From Vicia villosa (taxonomy: Eukaryota; Streptophyta; Magnoliopsida; Fabales; Fabaceae): DNA of 64,000 nt. The stretch covers positions 148,614,731 through 148,678,730 of the forward strand of contig NC_081180.1 in NCBI RefSeq assembly GCF_029867415.1, written 5' to 3'. Position numbers and translations under genes: made by a program. Of the stretch, positions 44,501-55,900 are shown in pieces; within the stretch, counting starts at the first letter, position 1, and every line of letters begins with the position of its first letter. The notes beneath the pieces are model-generated. The model made no database searches and was not told the origin of the DNA. It was given only the letters and a program-made list of their open reading frames with translations.

Positions 44501-46015
44501 ATCGATGCAGGGAGGTTGAGTTTTTGTTTTTGGTAGTTATGGGAAGTTTGAAATTCTGTTAGGAATTAGTTAAGTAGCTGGGATTGATTAGTGAATTATG
44601 TTAGGATTGAAGGGTTATAACTGTCACAATTATTGAATTCAAAAAAGCTAAAGGTTAATTCTGTTAAAACTGAAACTGGGCATGATTTTGTATCTGTTAT
44701 GGATTTTCTGCATTGATGCAGGTGGTTAGCATATGGTTTGTGAATGAATGGAACATATGTATGCTGAATTGAGTTTGAACAATGGTTAATTGTGACCTTC
44801 AGCTTCAGACTAGTCATGATGCACACCATGTATGTATGAATGGGAGATGCTCTGAATATTGCAGGTTTGGTACATGCTTGGGCTGTTAGCTTAGCTTTGA
44901 CAATGCTTTGTTGTTTGAAATTGTGAACATGATGATATTTTCTTCTTCTTTTTGCAGGACTGACTGGATGCAGGGGCTGGTATGTTGGTGCAGCACATGG
45001 TACACTTGGAGGCATACTTTGAACATTGTCATGGCATAAAGAATGGAGCATATGGGAGTAAAATCTTGAGGACTAAGGGAAATGGCTTGATGGAGAGCAA
45101 ACTGAAGCTGACTTAGAACCAAGATAGGGCTAGAATGGGGTGTTGACTTTGGTCAAAAGCTTGATTTTCTTGTATTCTTTGTAATGATATTGATATATTT
45201 GCCATCCTTCTTTTGTAACATGATACTTTTTCTTTCAATGATTTTGAATGAGGAATAATGTGCATCTTGGATAAGCTTTTGACGATTTTGAATGATGGAT
45301 CTTGTATGGAAATACTTGAAAATTCTTGAATGAATGAACGTGTTTTTCATAACGCTTGAATATCCTTGTACATGACATTTGTCTTAAGTTTCAAGTAACT
45401 TGATTCTCAAGACCTCACCCACAAATACTTAATAACTTTAATTATTTTTGAACTCAAATCCACTTCAAATTTCAATGAACAGCTCTAATCAACCTGATCT
45501 TCAATGAACCCTCTAATTCAATTCAATTCACCAATTCAAATCAGACTTGTGTATCAAGCGACTAGCATTAGCACGAATGATGCCTTAAGTACAATGCAAT
45601 CTTCAAGTTCATCCTCTTGTACCATAGTTCAACAATGATCTCAGAGCAAAATCACAATGCCTTGAGGGAAACACTAATGAGAGAACCTAATTCGATGATC
45701 CTCAGTTGGAAACTTTTTCAAGCTCAGACACAGCAGGTGAAAACTCACCTTTAGTCAACCATAGGGAAATAAACCCTGATCTCACGCTTCAGTGCTTGGA
45801 AGCTTCAGAAGAATCAGACTTTAATTGTCATGCACATCTCAACTCAATACTAAGCCCTAGGCTTTGGAACTCCTTGATCCCAGTGCCATGTTATTGTCTA
45901 ATGAATGCATGGGTTATGTTAGATGACCTAATGGGAGGTATGTACATGCGACTATGAAATGCATAAGCCTAAGCCAGATAAAATTGAAAGGGTAGGACAA
46001 ATTTGGGGTATGACA
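41582..46015 (-). repeat. 5' LTR of element C (complete)
   Basis: 4434 bp, TGTC...GACA at its ends. TATA box CCTATATAAT at 43881-43890 (minus) divides U3 (about 2.1 kb) from R-U5 (about 2.3 kb). Minus-strand frames at 42987-43223 and 43239-43493 fall in the 5' part of the transcript and carry no known motif. 43398-46015 matches the truncated copy at 13651-16270. Confidence 0.92.
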
Positions 46016-47527
46016 CCAACAGTCATGCAACAAGTTTTTCAAAAAGGTTTCTCAAGTGGTTCAATTTAGTAACCAAGTCAAAATACTCCTCCTCTTCCTT
46101 CAAACTCAGAACATACACATGAAACAAATTTTGAAAGCAAATTACCTCCAGAAGTTCAAAACACTACACAATTGTAATTGAATCAGCACTAATCACTCTC
46201 ATCAAAAATTATGATGAACAACAGAGGGTTTCAACACTCATCCAAACAATTGAATCAACAAGAATCCATATCATACGTTCAACAAATTGTTAGCATCAAG
46301 TCCTGTGGAATCTGAGAATCAGAAGGTCTTTCTAGGGTTGTAATGCGGTTTAGATTCAAAGAAAAGAAGATAATCAAGGGTTGTTCCTAAACTAGGGAAG
46401 CATCCAAATCATAACTCGTTCCTTCTTCTCTATAACTTTATCATTCTTACCCATTCATCTTTTTCCATTCGTAGCTCTGTGTTTCTTTTTTTTTCTTTTT
46501 TTTTTAAGCTACGAATTTCTTTTATCCTTCACAGATTACCACATGTACTCACTCTTCTTTTGAATGTGACTCTCCCCAACTTGGAGATCAACCTGTATTT
46601 AGATTATATGAATGCTCCCCTACTTTCTAAAAAGGTCAAAGAGAAAACACATCACCAAATTTTATGGTTGATGGTCCAAAACAAAACTTTTTATTGAGAT
46701 CAAAACTCACCAGGTATTTTCCTTGGTGCATATTATGATGCTTATCTTGACCTCAGGCTCAAAGAATGGTTAGCAAAAAGATCACACTCTCACAGAAGAA
46801 AATAAGTTTTACGTTAGAATAGGCTAAAAGAACTCTCAGATTCAAATAAGTGCCTAAATCACTTTCACAGATTTCCACAACCGATGCAACAACCGGTTTA
46901 GCATGATACAAACAAGTCAAAACAATTGATGGTCTCCTGCATATAGTAAACAATGGAAGGCTTTCCTCACAATGGTTAAGGCTAAACCGATCCAATAAAA
47001 TAGTGTACCATAAAGAACTTCTGTTAAGAATTTACTAACAACCTAAATTTCATGCACACATTAGGAGTTTGAGTTCAAAAATCCGTACCTGCTTTGTCAC
47101 TTTATTGAAAAAGAAATTGAACTAAACATTTTTCAAAAAAATTACTTCACTCACTACCGCTTTCACGCATGTTGCTCCATTGTTGGTACTTTGCTTGAGA
47201 TTTTCATTATGTTGTGGAACTACCCATTCTAAACTGGGGATAAATAACAAACATAAAAGCATAAAATTGAAAAATGCAAAAAGAGTAAATCCACCCCCAA
47301 ATTTGAACTAAACATTGACCTCAATGTTTCAGAACAAGCCCGAGAGGGTTGACTCACAAAGGGTATTGCCATATCAATTGCTTCTTCCTAGCTTTCACCA
47401 GAAAGGTCCCTTTATTATTTCCTGAAATAAAAATAAACAAAACAAAATAAAATATTAGAAGTGTGGGTTACCTCCCACGAAGTGCCTCGTTTAACGTCAC
47501 ATAGCTTGACGGTTCATGGTTGAATCA
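46016..47527 (-). other. element E region downstream of gag-like ORF
   Basis: No enzyme motif in any frame. Contains a hairpin with a purine loop (46467-46516), a 9-bp-arm palindrome (47310-47329) beside a TTTGGGGGTGG purine tract on the minus strand (47289-47302), and a TGGGTTACCTCCCACGAAG stretch at 47464-47482, a type I associate with plant gag-only elements. Confidence 0.6.
46467..46516 (-). other. 10-bp hairpin with purine loop (sense), element E
   Basis: ATTCGTAGCT (46467-46476) and AGCTACGAAT (46507-46516) pair perfectly around a 30-nt T/C loop, A/G in sense RNA. Confidence 0.6.
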
Positions 47528-48628
47528 TCAATCATTGTCTCTTTTCCTTGGTACTTTTCTTACCAATGTGAAGCCCCAAAAGTATTTAAAGTTTGCTTGT
47601 TTGGTTTCTTCATCCTTAATTCTTATCACATCAACTCGCGGTATCTCTTCCTTCATTTGTTTTTCCCTCTCCTCAAGAGAGATAACCTCCTTATCCGTTA
47701 ATTTCTTCGTCGGTGAGAACCTATCCTTGATGAATTTGACAAATTTTGGCTTTAACTTTAAACCTTCTAAAGATGGGATGGTGATTTGCAAGCGGCTAAA
47801 CATTTCCATTGGCCGAAAGTAGTGACTCTCATTCCCTTCTTTATTAGGAACATGTAGAGGGCGTAATTCCAATGAGAGTTTATGCTCCTTTGCATTACTA
47901 CTCTTATTCAACTCTAAGTCCACCATATTCTCTTTTGAAAAAGTTTCAACTTTTGAAGTTTCTAACTCATTCACGACTTCTTTGATTATATCCTCCTTTT
48001 TTGTTCCTTCGACTAACACGTCATCTACCTTTTTAGGAGGTCTTGGATAAGGTAGCTTCATTGAGGGATCATACTTAACTTCTATATTTTTCTTGATGTT
48101 TACATACTCTATATTATCCTTTTCAACAACATCTTCCTTGTTATCAATTTCCTCCTCCACTCTCTTATTTCCAACATCCTTGTTTTCAACTTCCTCATCA
48201 ACCACTTTTACACTCCTTAGAGAAGTAGCATTGCAGGTTTCTACACAAGTCATAGGATTTTGAAAAGTTGAGGCCTGACATACATTTTGCTCGGTGAAGA
48301 ATTTGGTAAATTGAACATCTTCCGTTTCCCGGTTTTGTTGAATGGCTAAAGAGAATTGCATGAATTGATTCATGGTTTCCTCTAACTCAGTGGGTCCTCT
48401 TTGATAACCATGATTATAGTGTGAAAACCCTTGTTGTTGGTATTCATGGTTATCCATATGATACTCCATCACATCTTCCGGTGTGCACCATCCGATATCA
48501 TGAAACTCATTAACTTGAGGTGTGAACAGTGACACACTTTGAAGGAGATACTCCATTTGTCGAGTTAGGATCTCGTTTTGAGCATGAATCGCAACATTTA
48601 TATTTGGGTCCCACATTCCGAAAAACAA
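47528..48628 (-). CDS. gag: gag-like protein of element E, 366 aa
   Basis: Starts MFFGMWDPNIN. Gln/Asn-rich N-terminal third, a strongly acidic/basic middle (about 150-190) with Lys/Glu repeats, a YPRPPKK motif at about 195 like the LPYP(S/R) region of Athila-type Gag, and a basic C-terminus. No zinc knuckle, protease or polymerase follows. The ORF is open end to end. It is probably a structural protein of a non-autonomous element; family placement is tentative. Confidence 0.6.
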   Translation of the reverse strand: MFFGMWDPNINVAIHAQNEILTRQMEYLLQSVSLFTPQVNEFHDIGWCTPEDVMEYHMDNHEYQQQGFSHYNHGYQRGPTELEETMNQFMQFSLAIQQNRETEDVQFTKFFTEQNVCQASTFQNPMTCVETCNATSLRSVKVVDEEVENKDVGNKRVEEEIDNKEDVVEKDNIEYVNIKKNIEVKYDPSMKLPYPRPPKKVDDVLVEGTKKEDIIKEVVNELETSKVETFSKENMVDLELNKSSNAKEHKLSLELRPLHVPNKEGNESHYFRPMEMFSRLQITIPSLEGLKLKPKFVKFIKDRFSPTKKLTDKEVISLEEREKQMKEEIPRVDVIRIKDEETKQANFKYFWGFTLVRKVPRKRDND

Positions 48629-48654
48629 AAATCTACAAAACTAGCACACAAGTG

Positions 48655-48920
48655 AAATAACAAGATAAAAAAAATAATAATAAAAAAAAATCAAAATTAA
48701 AAACTATTGCAATAACAAAATCTAAAATAAAGTAACTAACTAAAAATCTAAAATAAAGGCACTAAACTAAAAAATCTAAAATAGAGTAACTAACAAAAAA
48801 AATCTAAAATAAAGGAATTAAACTAAAAATATAAAATTAAGTAACTAAACAAAAAAAAATCTAAAATTAAGTAAATAACTAAAAAAATCTAAAATTGAGT
48901 AAATAACTAAAAATAGTAGT
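48655..48920 (-). repeat. AT-rich degenerate repeat TAACTAAAAATCTAAAATAAAG
   Basis: About ten imperfect units of roughly 20-30 bp, built on CTAAAAA and TCTAAAAT words. It lies in the element E leader between primer site and gag-like ORF. Confidence 0.75.
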
Positions 48921-49100
48921 GTATGTTCCTCTCCTAGCGGTCCTCTCGATCTCGGGATCAAAAAGAAGTTGATCGCTGGAAACTTTGCTGCGCATACACT
49001 AAATCTGCAAAAACTAACAAACACGTGAAACAACCAGAAAAATAAAAATAAAAATAACTCAAAATAAAAACTATTGCAATGCGAGCAATATTGACACCAA
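48921..49100 (-). other. element E leader
   Basis: Short sequence between the AT-rich repeat and the primer site; a segment like 49000-49080 echoes 48620-48720 (ACTAACAAACACGTGAAACAA versus ACTAGCACACAAGTGAAATAA). No gene. Confidence 0.6.
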
Positions 49101-49118
49101 TCCCCGGCAACAGCGCCA
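49101..49118 (-). other. primer binding site of element E (tRNA-Asp type)
   Basis: Reads TGGCGCTGTTGCCGGGGA on the minus strand, one base off the usual tRNA-Asp complement TGGCGCCGTTGCCGGGGA, just inside the LTR end at 49122. Confidence 0.82.
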
Positions 49119-49121
49119 ATT

Positions 49122-50291
49122 TGTTGAAAGTATTTGTGGGTAAATATTTTCGGTAATATATCGTATCCACAGGGATTGGTTAATATCACTGCCGTTCTAT
49201 AGTTAATTATTGTGAGTTAGAAAAAGTAATTGGATTTGTTTTATGATTATAGTACTATCAAATGTAAACAATAATGTAAATGTAGATAATGAACGTTTGT
49301 TAACGATTAAGGAAGTATGTTGAGCTTTAGGGTTCATCAACCTATTCCCATACAACTTATCAATTAATTCACAATTGAACAATCTTTTGAATTACTATCT
49401 TCACTTATCCTCAAATATGATTCCATGTCTGCAAATCAAATTAGATAGACTTTTACCGGTATGAGATTCGATCTCTCCAAATATCAATATCGATAATAGT
49501 AATTAAAAACGATAATTATGAAAACCCAATCACAATTCCATCTCTGCAAATTGGGATTGAATCAATATAGTAACCTAGGGCAAAAGTTAAAATCCTTTCT
49601 TTCGATCAAAGATTCAACAATGGTGTAAAGTAAAAACAAGGTTTCTTATTGATAATAAATTCAAACAATTGTTCATAGGAAAGAATCAATGATATTGTAT
49701 ATTCATAGGTTAATTACTACCTTAAACTCAACAAGAGAAATTTAGCTCTCCATAGACATGAAGAACACATAAGAATTAATAGAAGGATTCATCTTCATCA
49801 ACAGAATGACTTCGATTGGTAAAGATTTGACCTTCGATTGTTGTTCTTGACTGCAAACTCAGAATGCTCTCCTAATTTCGCTCACAAAGGATCTGTCTTT
49901 CACTTGGAAGCTAGGGCTTCTATTTATAAGTTTTGGGCTTTTAACGCCGAGGCCGCGGCGCGGCAACGGATGAGCGCGGCGCGATCAGAAACAGAGACTT
50001 TGGCGCGGCGCTGGCTAGAACTCCCGCGGCGCGCCCTTGTCAAACTTCATCTTTTTGCTTTGCCTTTGAGACCTCTAGCTTCCTTTCCTCTTCATGTTTT
50101 CCTAAAGCTCCAGTTCAGCTCTAAACCTGCATCAATAGTACCCACAAGTGATTCGATTTGCTTTACACATGAACTAAACCTTTTCAGTTCAATTCTCACT
50201 AAAAACCTATGGATCTATCACAATTTGCATTAGTTTAGACCAGAAATTACTTATATTAACACATGAATTTACCATTAATTCACTCCTAACA
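49122..50291 (-). repeat. 5' LTR of element E
   Basis: Sense-strand start TGTTAGGAGTG (50291) and end CTTTCAACA (49122); 1170 bp. TATA box CTTATAAATA at 49921-49930. CpG-rich stretch at 49945-50035 just upstream of it in sense direction. Confidence 0.82.
49945..50035 (-). promoter_or_regulatory. CpG-dense promoter-proximal block of element E
   Basis: Repeated GCGGCGCG/GCGCGGCG palindromic words in an otherwise AT-rich LTR, immediately upstream of the TATA box in U3. Confidence 0.5.
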
Positions 50292-52409
50292 CCTGGGCGC
50301 CTGATTATGTGCGGGTGCCTCCAGAGCGTCCACACTGCACCTGCGCGTTCATATATGTTGGATCAAGCTTTATGATCATCCGGTGGTCCTGCTACTAGGG
50401 TGCACGGTACGTATATGCATGTGCGACACGCTGGATCTGAGAGCTGAATACATGATTTCAATTCATAAAAATAAATGGCGTTGAGGGTAGGGTTCGAACC
50501 CAGGCCCCCACGCATGTCACAAGCATACCTTCGCCAACTGCGCTGTATCGGTTTAGTGACATTATCATGAAACGAAATAAATATAATGAAAATCACGTTA
50601 AAGAGATTTAAACCAAACTCAATTCATGCCCAGGATCTTTCTTCTTCCTCGCTGGATTTCAGAAAATAGACACACCTTTACCCACGGTTTTTGTACGTTG
50701 CCATAGGTCTGCAAATGTCAAATTCGTCATACGATGCACATAAATCCCAATTAGTTGTTCAGATGCATCAAATCCTGTCCCATGAACATGAAAACGCGAA
50801 CGGTGCAGACTAATTTCGTCTCCAATCGACAATCCCCAAATCAGATCTTAAGAACCCTAGCAATGGTGATTACCTCAACCTGCAGCGAAAATCCAATTGA
50901 GTGGCCCAGATAGCTCACAAATAACGTTATAAACACAATTATATTTTCAAAAACACTTTTATGATCCTTTCATGAACGAGTACGAATCAAAACAAGTTTG
51001 ACATAAAACGTGAAATTGAGGACACGTTCCAACGCCTTCTGGCCGATGATGAGGATCGGTTTACATCCAGGAGGCCACGAGGATTCGATTGGAACCGTTT
51101 ATTTGATCAGAAACAGGCTGCAACTCAACCCACCACTCCCCCTTGGTTCACGATTTTTTACTCTTTGAATAAGGTTATCGGTCCGAAAAAACTCCCCCCC
51201 TGTGAATTTCACTCTCCTCTGTACTTATAAGAGAGCCTATTAGGTTAATAAAACTTGCAAGAATCTTTTTGAATCCAATATTGCAAATTTGAGAAATTTA
51301 ATTTATGGATCTTTCTTAATTTGATCAATTATGCTCCAATCCTTCTCAATTGAATTATGCATGAATTTTTATTAGAAAATATGAAATAAATGTTGATTGG
51401 AATGGATAGTTATAAAGCCCATGGCCAAATATTTGATTTTTATTGATTTATATAACTTTTAATCATTATTTAAATGAATAAGAAAAACCATATAAAATCA
51501 AACAAAAATTATTAATTCGTGGCAATTGGTCTTGCTAACTTAGATAACTTGTGGATCAAGATTAAGGCTTAAAAAGTTAGGCCCATTTGTAAAAATAATC
51601 ATTTTGAACCACTTTTGTCTCACATATTTCCTTCAAAATCGCCCAACTTTGACAAGGCATATCTCCCTCAACTTTTAAGATATGGAGGAGTTCTAGGACT
51701 TTTTGGAAACCTCAAGATGTCCTCTATAAGCCACTTTGGAACATATTTTTCATTTGGAGCTTTTATCTTGATGATATGGCCTTTGACAAAAAACTGCTTT
51801 TGACTTGATGTTTGAAAAGGACTTGTAATGTTTTGTATCATATCTCCCAAATGAAGCATTCCTAGTCTTGGCTTGTGAGAGACAAAGTTGTAGAGAATCC
51901 AATTTCCTTCAAAATAGGATTTGAGTGGGTAATTTTTGATGTTCCATGTGAAAGTTATGGCCAGTCAAAGTTGAGTTGACTTTCTCTTAGAGAAACCCTA
52001 ATTTGAACCTTTTTTGTATTTGTTCATCTCTGAGTTTCTACTGATAAATCATGATCAACCTTTGATCAAATGATGGATATAGACCTTTATACTTGATGTT
52101 TGACCAATGATCAAAGGTTTGGACCATGCTTTGATTATGGTTGACTTTTAGGTTTAATCAGTTGACTGTGAATCTTGGAGTTGTTTGAGCAGGTAACTTT
52201 TGGAGTTAGGTCTTGATCTTTGTCATAGAATTATCTTAGATCATCATGGACCATGGAGACTTGATTGAGAACCTTGTTTTGCTAATTCCCTCAGGAGAGT
52301 ACCAAACCCTAGCTTTAGGAGACTCTTGCTCAGGAGAATGACTGGATGAATCTCTTGAACTTTGAATCTTTGTGAATGGAATATGGGAGGCAACTTTTGG
52401 GGTATGACA
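50292..52409 (-). repeat. element F LTR (partial), Ogre-like
   Basis: Ends TTTTGGGGTATGACA at 52409, the reverse complement of an Ogre-type LTR start TGTCATACCCC. 51600-52200 has the same style of content as the Ogre U3 in reverse (GTCAAAGTTGAGTTGAC, FASTA-like matches to the 10690-11040 phrases by eye). TATA-like CTTATAAG at 51224-51231. No primer site or polypurine tract is visible. The left end appears cut by element E at 50291/50292. Confidence 0.65.
50479..50552 (-). ncRNA. tRNA-derived (SINE-like) Pol III promoter remnant
   Basis: On the minus strand, A box CAGCGCAGTTGG (50534-50545; one mismatch to TRGYNNARNNGG) and B box GGTTCGAACCC (50490-50500; one mismatch to GGTTCGANTCC), with starts 45 nt apart as in a tRNA. 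Acceptor and T stems do not pair properly, so it is not a working tRNA. Likely a SINE head or old tRNA pseudogene. Confidence 0.5.
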
Positions 52410-52432
52410 GCATGCAGCAAGGTATCCCGGAT
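52410..52432. other. sequence between element F and gap
   Basis: 23 bases, GCATGCAGCAAGG..., possibly flank of the element F LTR. Too short to classify. Confidence 0.4.
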
Positions 52433-52532
52433 NNNNNNNNNNNNNNNNNNNNNNNNNNNNNNNNNNNNNNNNNNNNNNNNNNNNNNNNNNNNNNNNNNNN
52501 NNNNNNNNNNNNNNNNNNNNNNNNNNNNNNNN
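52433..52532. other. assembly gap (100 N)
   Basis: Exactly 100 Ns, the usual placeholder for a gap of unknown size. Order and distance across it are not proven by this sequence. Confidence 0.98.
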
Positions 52533-52984
52533 TCGATACCTCAGACGGTTCAAGGATGATCTAACATCAAAGATCTAAAGCTGATACCTCAAACGGTTCC
52601 ACAATGATCAACTTTCAAAATCTAAAGCAGGAAAAACTTTGGACAAGTTCCGTAGCAATCATCCTCCTAGACTTAAAGCGGTAACCTTGGACGGTTCCGA
52701 AACAGTCAACACAAAGACTTTCAAATCCTTCATCCAGATATAATCAATGGATTCATTATGATGAACAAACCATCAACCCATTTACCAGGTGGCATCTGAA
52801 AGCCCATCTTAGGTAATGTTTCAATCTGCCAACAACATTTCGCACACGACATTCAAATGCAACTTCCAACATCTCTTCTGATCAAGGTAAGTGCAAATTT
52901 TCAGGGCATCTAAATATTCAATCATCTTCTACCTTCAGATTTCAGACAATCTCTTCAGGTTTAAGAAGATTGAATAGGGGCAAC
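52533..52984 (+). mobile_element. 3' end of a further Ogre (3' UTR and polypurine tract)
   Basis: Matches 8435-9025 of Ogre-L: remains of the 47-bp repeat, then AAGAAGATTGAATAGGGGCA directly before the LTR at 52985. So the LTR that follows is a 3' LTR for this fragment. Confidence 0.9.
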
Positions 52985-55900
52985 TGTTATACCCCAAAAT
53001 TTGCCCGCATCTTTTTTCAAGAAAACTCCAATCTGAAAATTAAGAGTCTCATATAATCATGGATTTTTATTTCAACAAATATCCTGACATATGAAATACT
53101 TAGTTTTTAGAATTTTTCTTATACAGTAATTTGGCTTGCAGTTGAATTTATTCTTACGCAAACGCCAAATACTGTTTATTACTTCACACATGCTATTTAT
53201 TTATTTACAGATAAATAGTACTGACACAATTGGTACAGAGTTAAATCTTTTTGCAGGCGCAGAATCAGGAAACTCAGACTGTACTGGTAACAGTCAGTCG
53301 ACAGTCAAACTGCTGGCAGTACAATTCTCAGTGTTTTGTACCATCAATAAAATCAATCTTTTACAATTCAAAATTCCAAGATTTTTGTTCTAGAAGTCTT
53401 CTGAATATCACGCGATTAGCAGAGACTCAACACTGCACAAAAATCAGGTACGCTTAACTATCTCTTACACAAACAGTCCCTGACTAGGGTTTTCTTGTTT
53501 TTACAGGAGAAACAAGTTTTTGAGACCTCAAATGGATTTCATGCACATCCATATATCTCAAAGTACCATCATACAAATTTTCAAACTTCAATTCACTCAG
53601 ACGCACCGTCAGCAGCTCAAACAGTCAACAGACGACCCGTTTGATCAAAAAGTCAACAGACAGTCAAAAATGAAATTTTTTGTCAAAGTCCATATTTTGT
53701 CAAAGGATTCATCATTTGATCATTGGATGATCATAATTCATCAAGGAAAGATCAAAAATCAACAAAACCCTAAGATTCAAAATTAGGGTTTTTGCCTGAA
53801 AAGTCAACTCAACTTTGACTGGTCATAACTCTCTCATCCTTCATCCAAAAAATTCAAACCAAAGCTTATTTTGAAGGAAATTCAATTATCTTTCAAATGC
53901 AATTGAACCCATGGTCATTGCATTCACCATTTGAAAAATATGACCAAAGACATTACAGGTCATTTTCAAAGTCAACAAAAAGACACTTTTTTCAAAAGGA
54001 CACCCAAGGAGCATCAAAAATCATTTTGACATGAGACCAAAGACATTGGTTAGAGGACTCTTTGAGGTTTCCAAAAAGTGCAAGATCTCCTTCATATGAC
54101 AAAAATTGAGGGATTTACACCTTGTTGAAGTTGGCTAAATTTTGGGAAAATGCATGAAATCAACATTGCTCAAAAATGTATTTTTTCCAAATGGGGCCAA
54201 GTTTTCATGGTTCAAACATAATTTCCATAATATAATGGGCCTCCCACGACCAAGACAAAGCCCACATAATTTTTATCCATTTTTGATTTAATTTTATCAT
54301 TTAAGATTAAATTAAAAAGGAAAAAAAGGAAGGATAAAGCATAGCTTATTTTCTAAGCTAAAGTCTCCACATGGGACTTAATTATTCAGCAAGGAAGGCA
54401 GCAAAGGAAGCCTAGAGCAAGAGTGTGGAAGATTCAAGCAATGGTTGCTTAGATTTTAAGTTTGAAAGTCAAGATTCCAACAAAGACAATCAAGGCTTAT
54501 TAGCTTAGTTTCTAAGCACTTCAAGGCTTATAAATAGGCTAGAATATTTCAGCAACAAAAGGGGGCCAACACACACGAAATTATAGCAAGAACATAGCCA
54601 TCATCTACATAAAATTCTCAAAAAAATATCAAATATATGTAATTTTCGTTTTCATATTTCCAGCCACTATCAATACAAAATAATCATCCTATTACTCTTG
54701 TATAACATCATAGGTAAGGATTGACTCATAACATGTGATTGAAACAACCTTAAACATGCTCACGATCACCTTCATGTTCATAACCATGTAGCTTTCGTTT
54801 TCATATGCATGCTTAACTATAATACAAACTAATCATTTGAATGGACTCATGGCATGACATAGGGTAGATTTGAGTGATTACATGCAAGTTCAAACGTGGT
54901 TTTGAAGCTCTACCATTTTTGAGCTTCAAAGATGTAAACCTTTCGTTTTCTATGATAGAGGCTCCAAATGAAAAAACTAACGACACTATCATGTTCAGAA
55001 GGGTCCATTTAGGTGATCTGGGTGGCCCTTGTTCTTTTTTATTTTCGTTTTGTAGGTCATCCAAAAGGTTAAAGAATTGAAAGCAAAATCCGCAGGTAAT
55101 GTTGCAGGTAAATCCGCAGCAAATTCCATAGGTAAATTGAAGAAGATGATGAATAGTGATGAGGACCCTTTGACTGCTCGCGTGGCCTATCCTCATCTTT
55201 CTATTCGCCAGTCAACTTCAGTGGGCCCCACGCTGGACTCTCAAAGTCAGCATAATCTCATGCTACTCCTCTAACCACGTGCATCATGTGTCTTGCAACC
55301 TGAGCCCTTGATCTCCACTAATCCTCAATCCAATGCACCATACAAGTGATCCACACCATGGACATCACTTAATTTCCATACCTGATCGTATCCTTTTATA
55401 TTTTCTATTTCTATTTTAATTTCTTTGCAAAATTAATTAAAAATAGTTTTAAAAATCCAAAAAAATATACAAAAAATATTTTTAGACTTCTAAAATAATA
55501 TATTATTTTCTGAAATAAAAATATTTTATTTTTCTTCATAATTTCAATATTTTGCATAATTAATTAGTATATATTTATATATTTGCTTTTTAATTATTCT
55601 AACCAATCAAAAAATCATAAAAAAATTGTTCTTTATATTAAATATTGTTTATATATTATAAACTAATTTTGTACATATTTTGAATAATTTTCTCTTTAAG
55701 TTTTAATTATTTATGTAATTATTTGCATAATTATGTTTAAATTAGCTTAATCAATTTTCAAATCAATTTCAAAAATTCCAAAAAAATTAGTTTTGTTTTA
55801 AAATTAATTGACAAATATTTTGTACATATTTTAAACTTAATTTCTAGGTTTAAATACATTTTCATCTTTTTTCTTCATTTTAATTTAATTAATCATGCAT

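Larger units (their letters stand above)
13651..46015 (-). mobile_element. element C: non-autonomous Ogre/Tat-lineage LTR element, split by three insertions
   Basis: On the minus strand: 5' LTR 41582-46015, tRNA-Arg primer site 41562-41579, leader 41117-41561, then 31640-32236 (leader hairpin and start of mini-gag), then 16271-22034 (rest of gag and a repeat-rich 3' region), polypurine tract, 3' LTR 13651-16270. SIRE-2, SIRE-1 and Ogre-L interrupt it. The gag frame is continuous once SIRE-1 and one target duplication are discounted. There is no protease, RT or integrase, so it needs enzymes in trans. Shared LTR start (TGTCATACCCC), primer site and polypurine tract place it next to Ogre. CCAAC at 46016-46020 is its probable right target duplication. 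Confidence 0.85.
46016..50291 (-). mobile_element. element E, partial LTR retrotransposon with lone gag-like ORF
   Basis: Minus-strand 5' LTR (49122-50291), tRNA-Asp-type primer site, AT-rich leader, gag-like ORF and 1.5 kb of 3' sequence, then cut by element C at 46015/46016. The rest, including the 3' LTR, would lie beyond the left window edge. The primer site and Gag type suggest an Athila/Tat-related non-autonomous element. Confidence 0.75.

Noticed and set aside
50479..50552. Functional tRNA gene
   Set aside because: A and B boxes present but acceptor and T stems do not pair.
52236..52564. Frames spanning the N gap
   Set aside because: They exist only because Ns are read as open; no evidence of coding.
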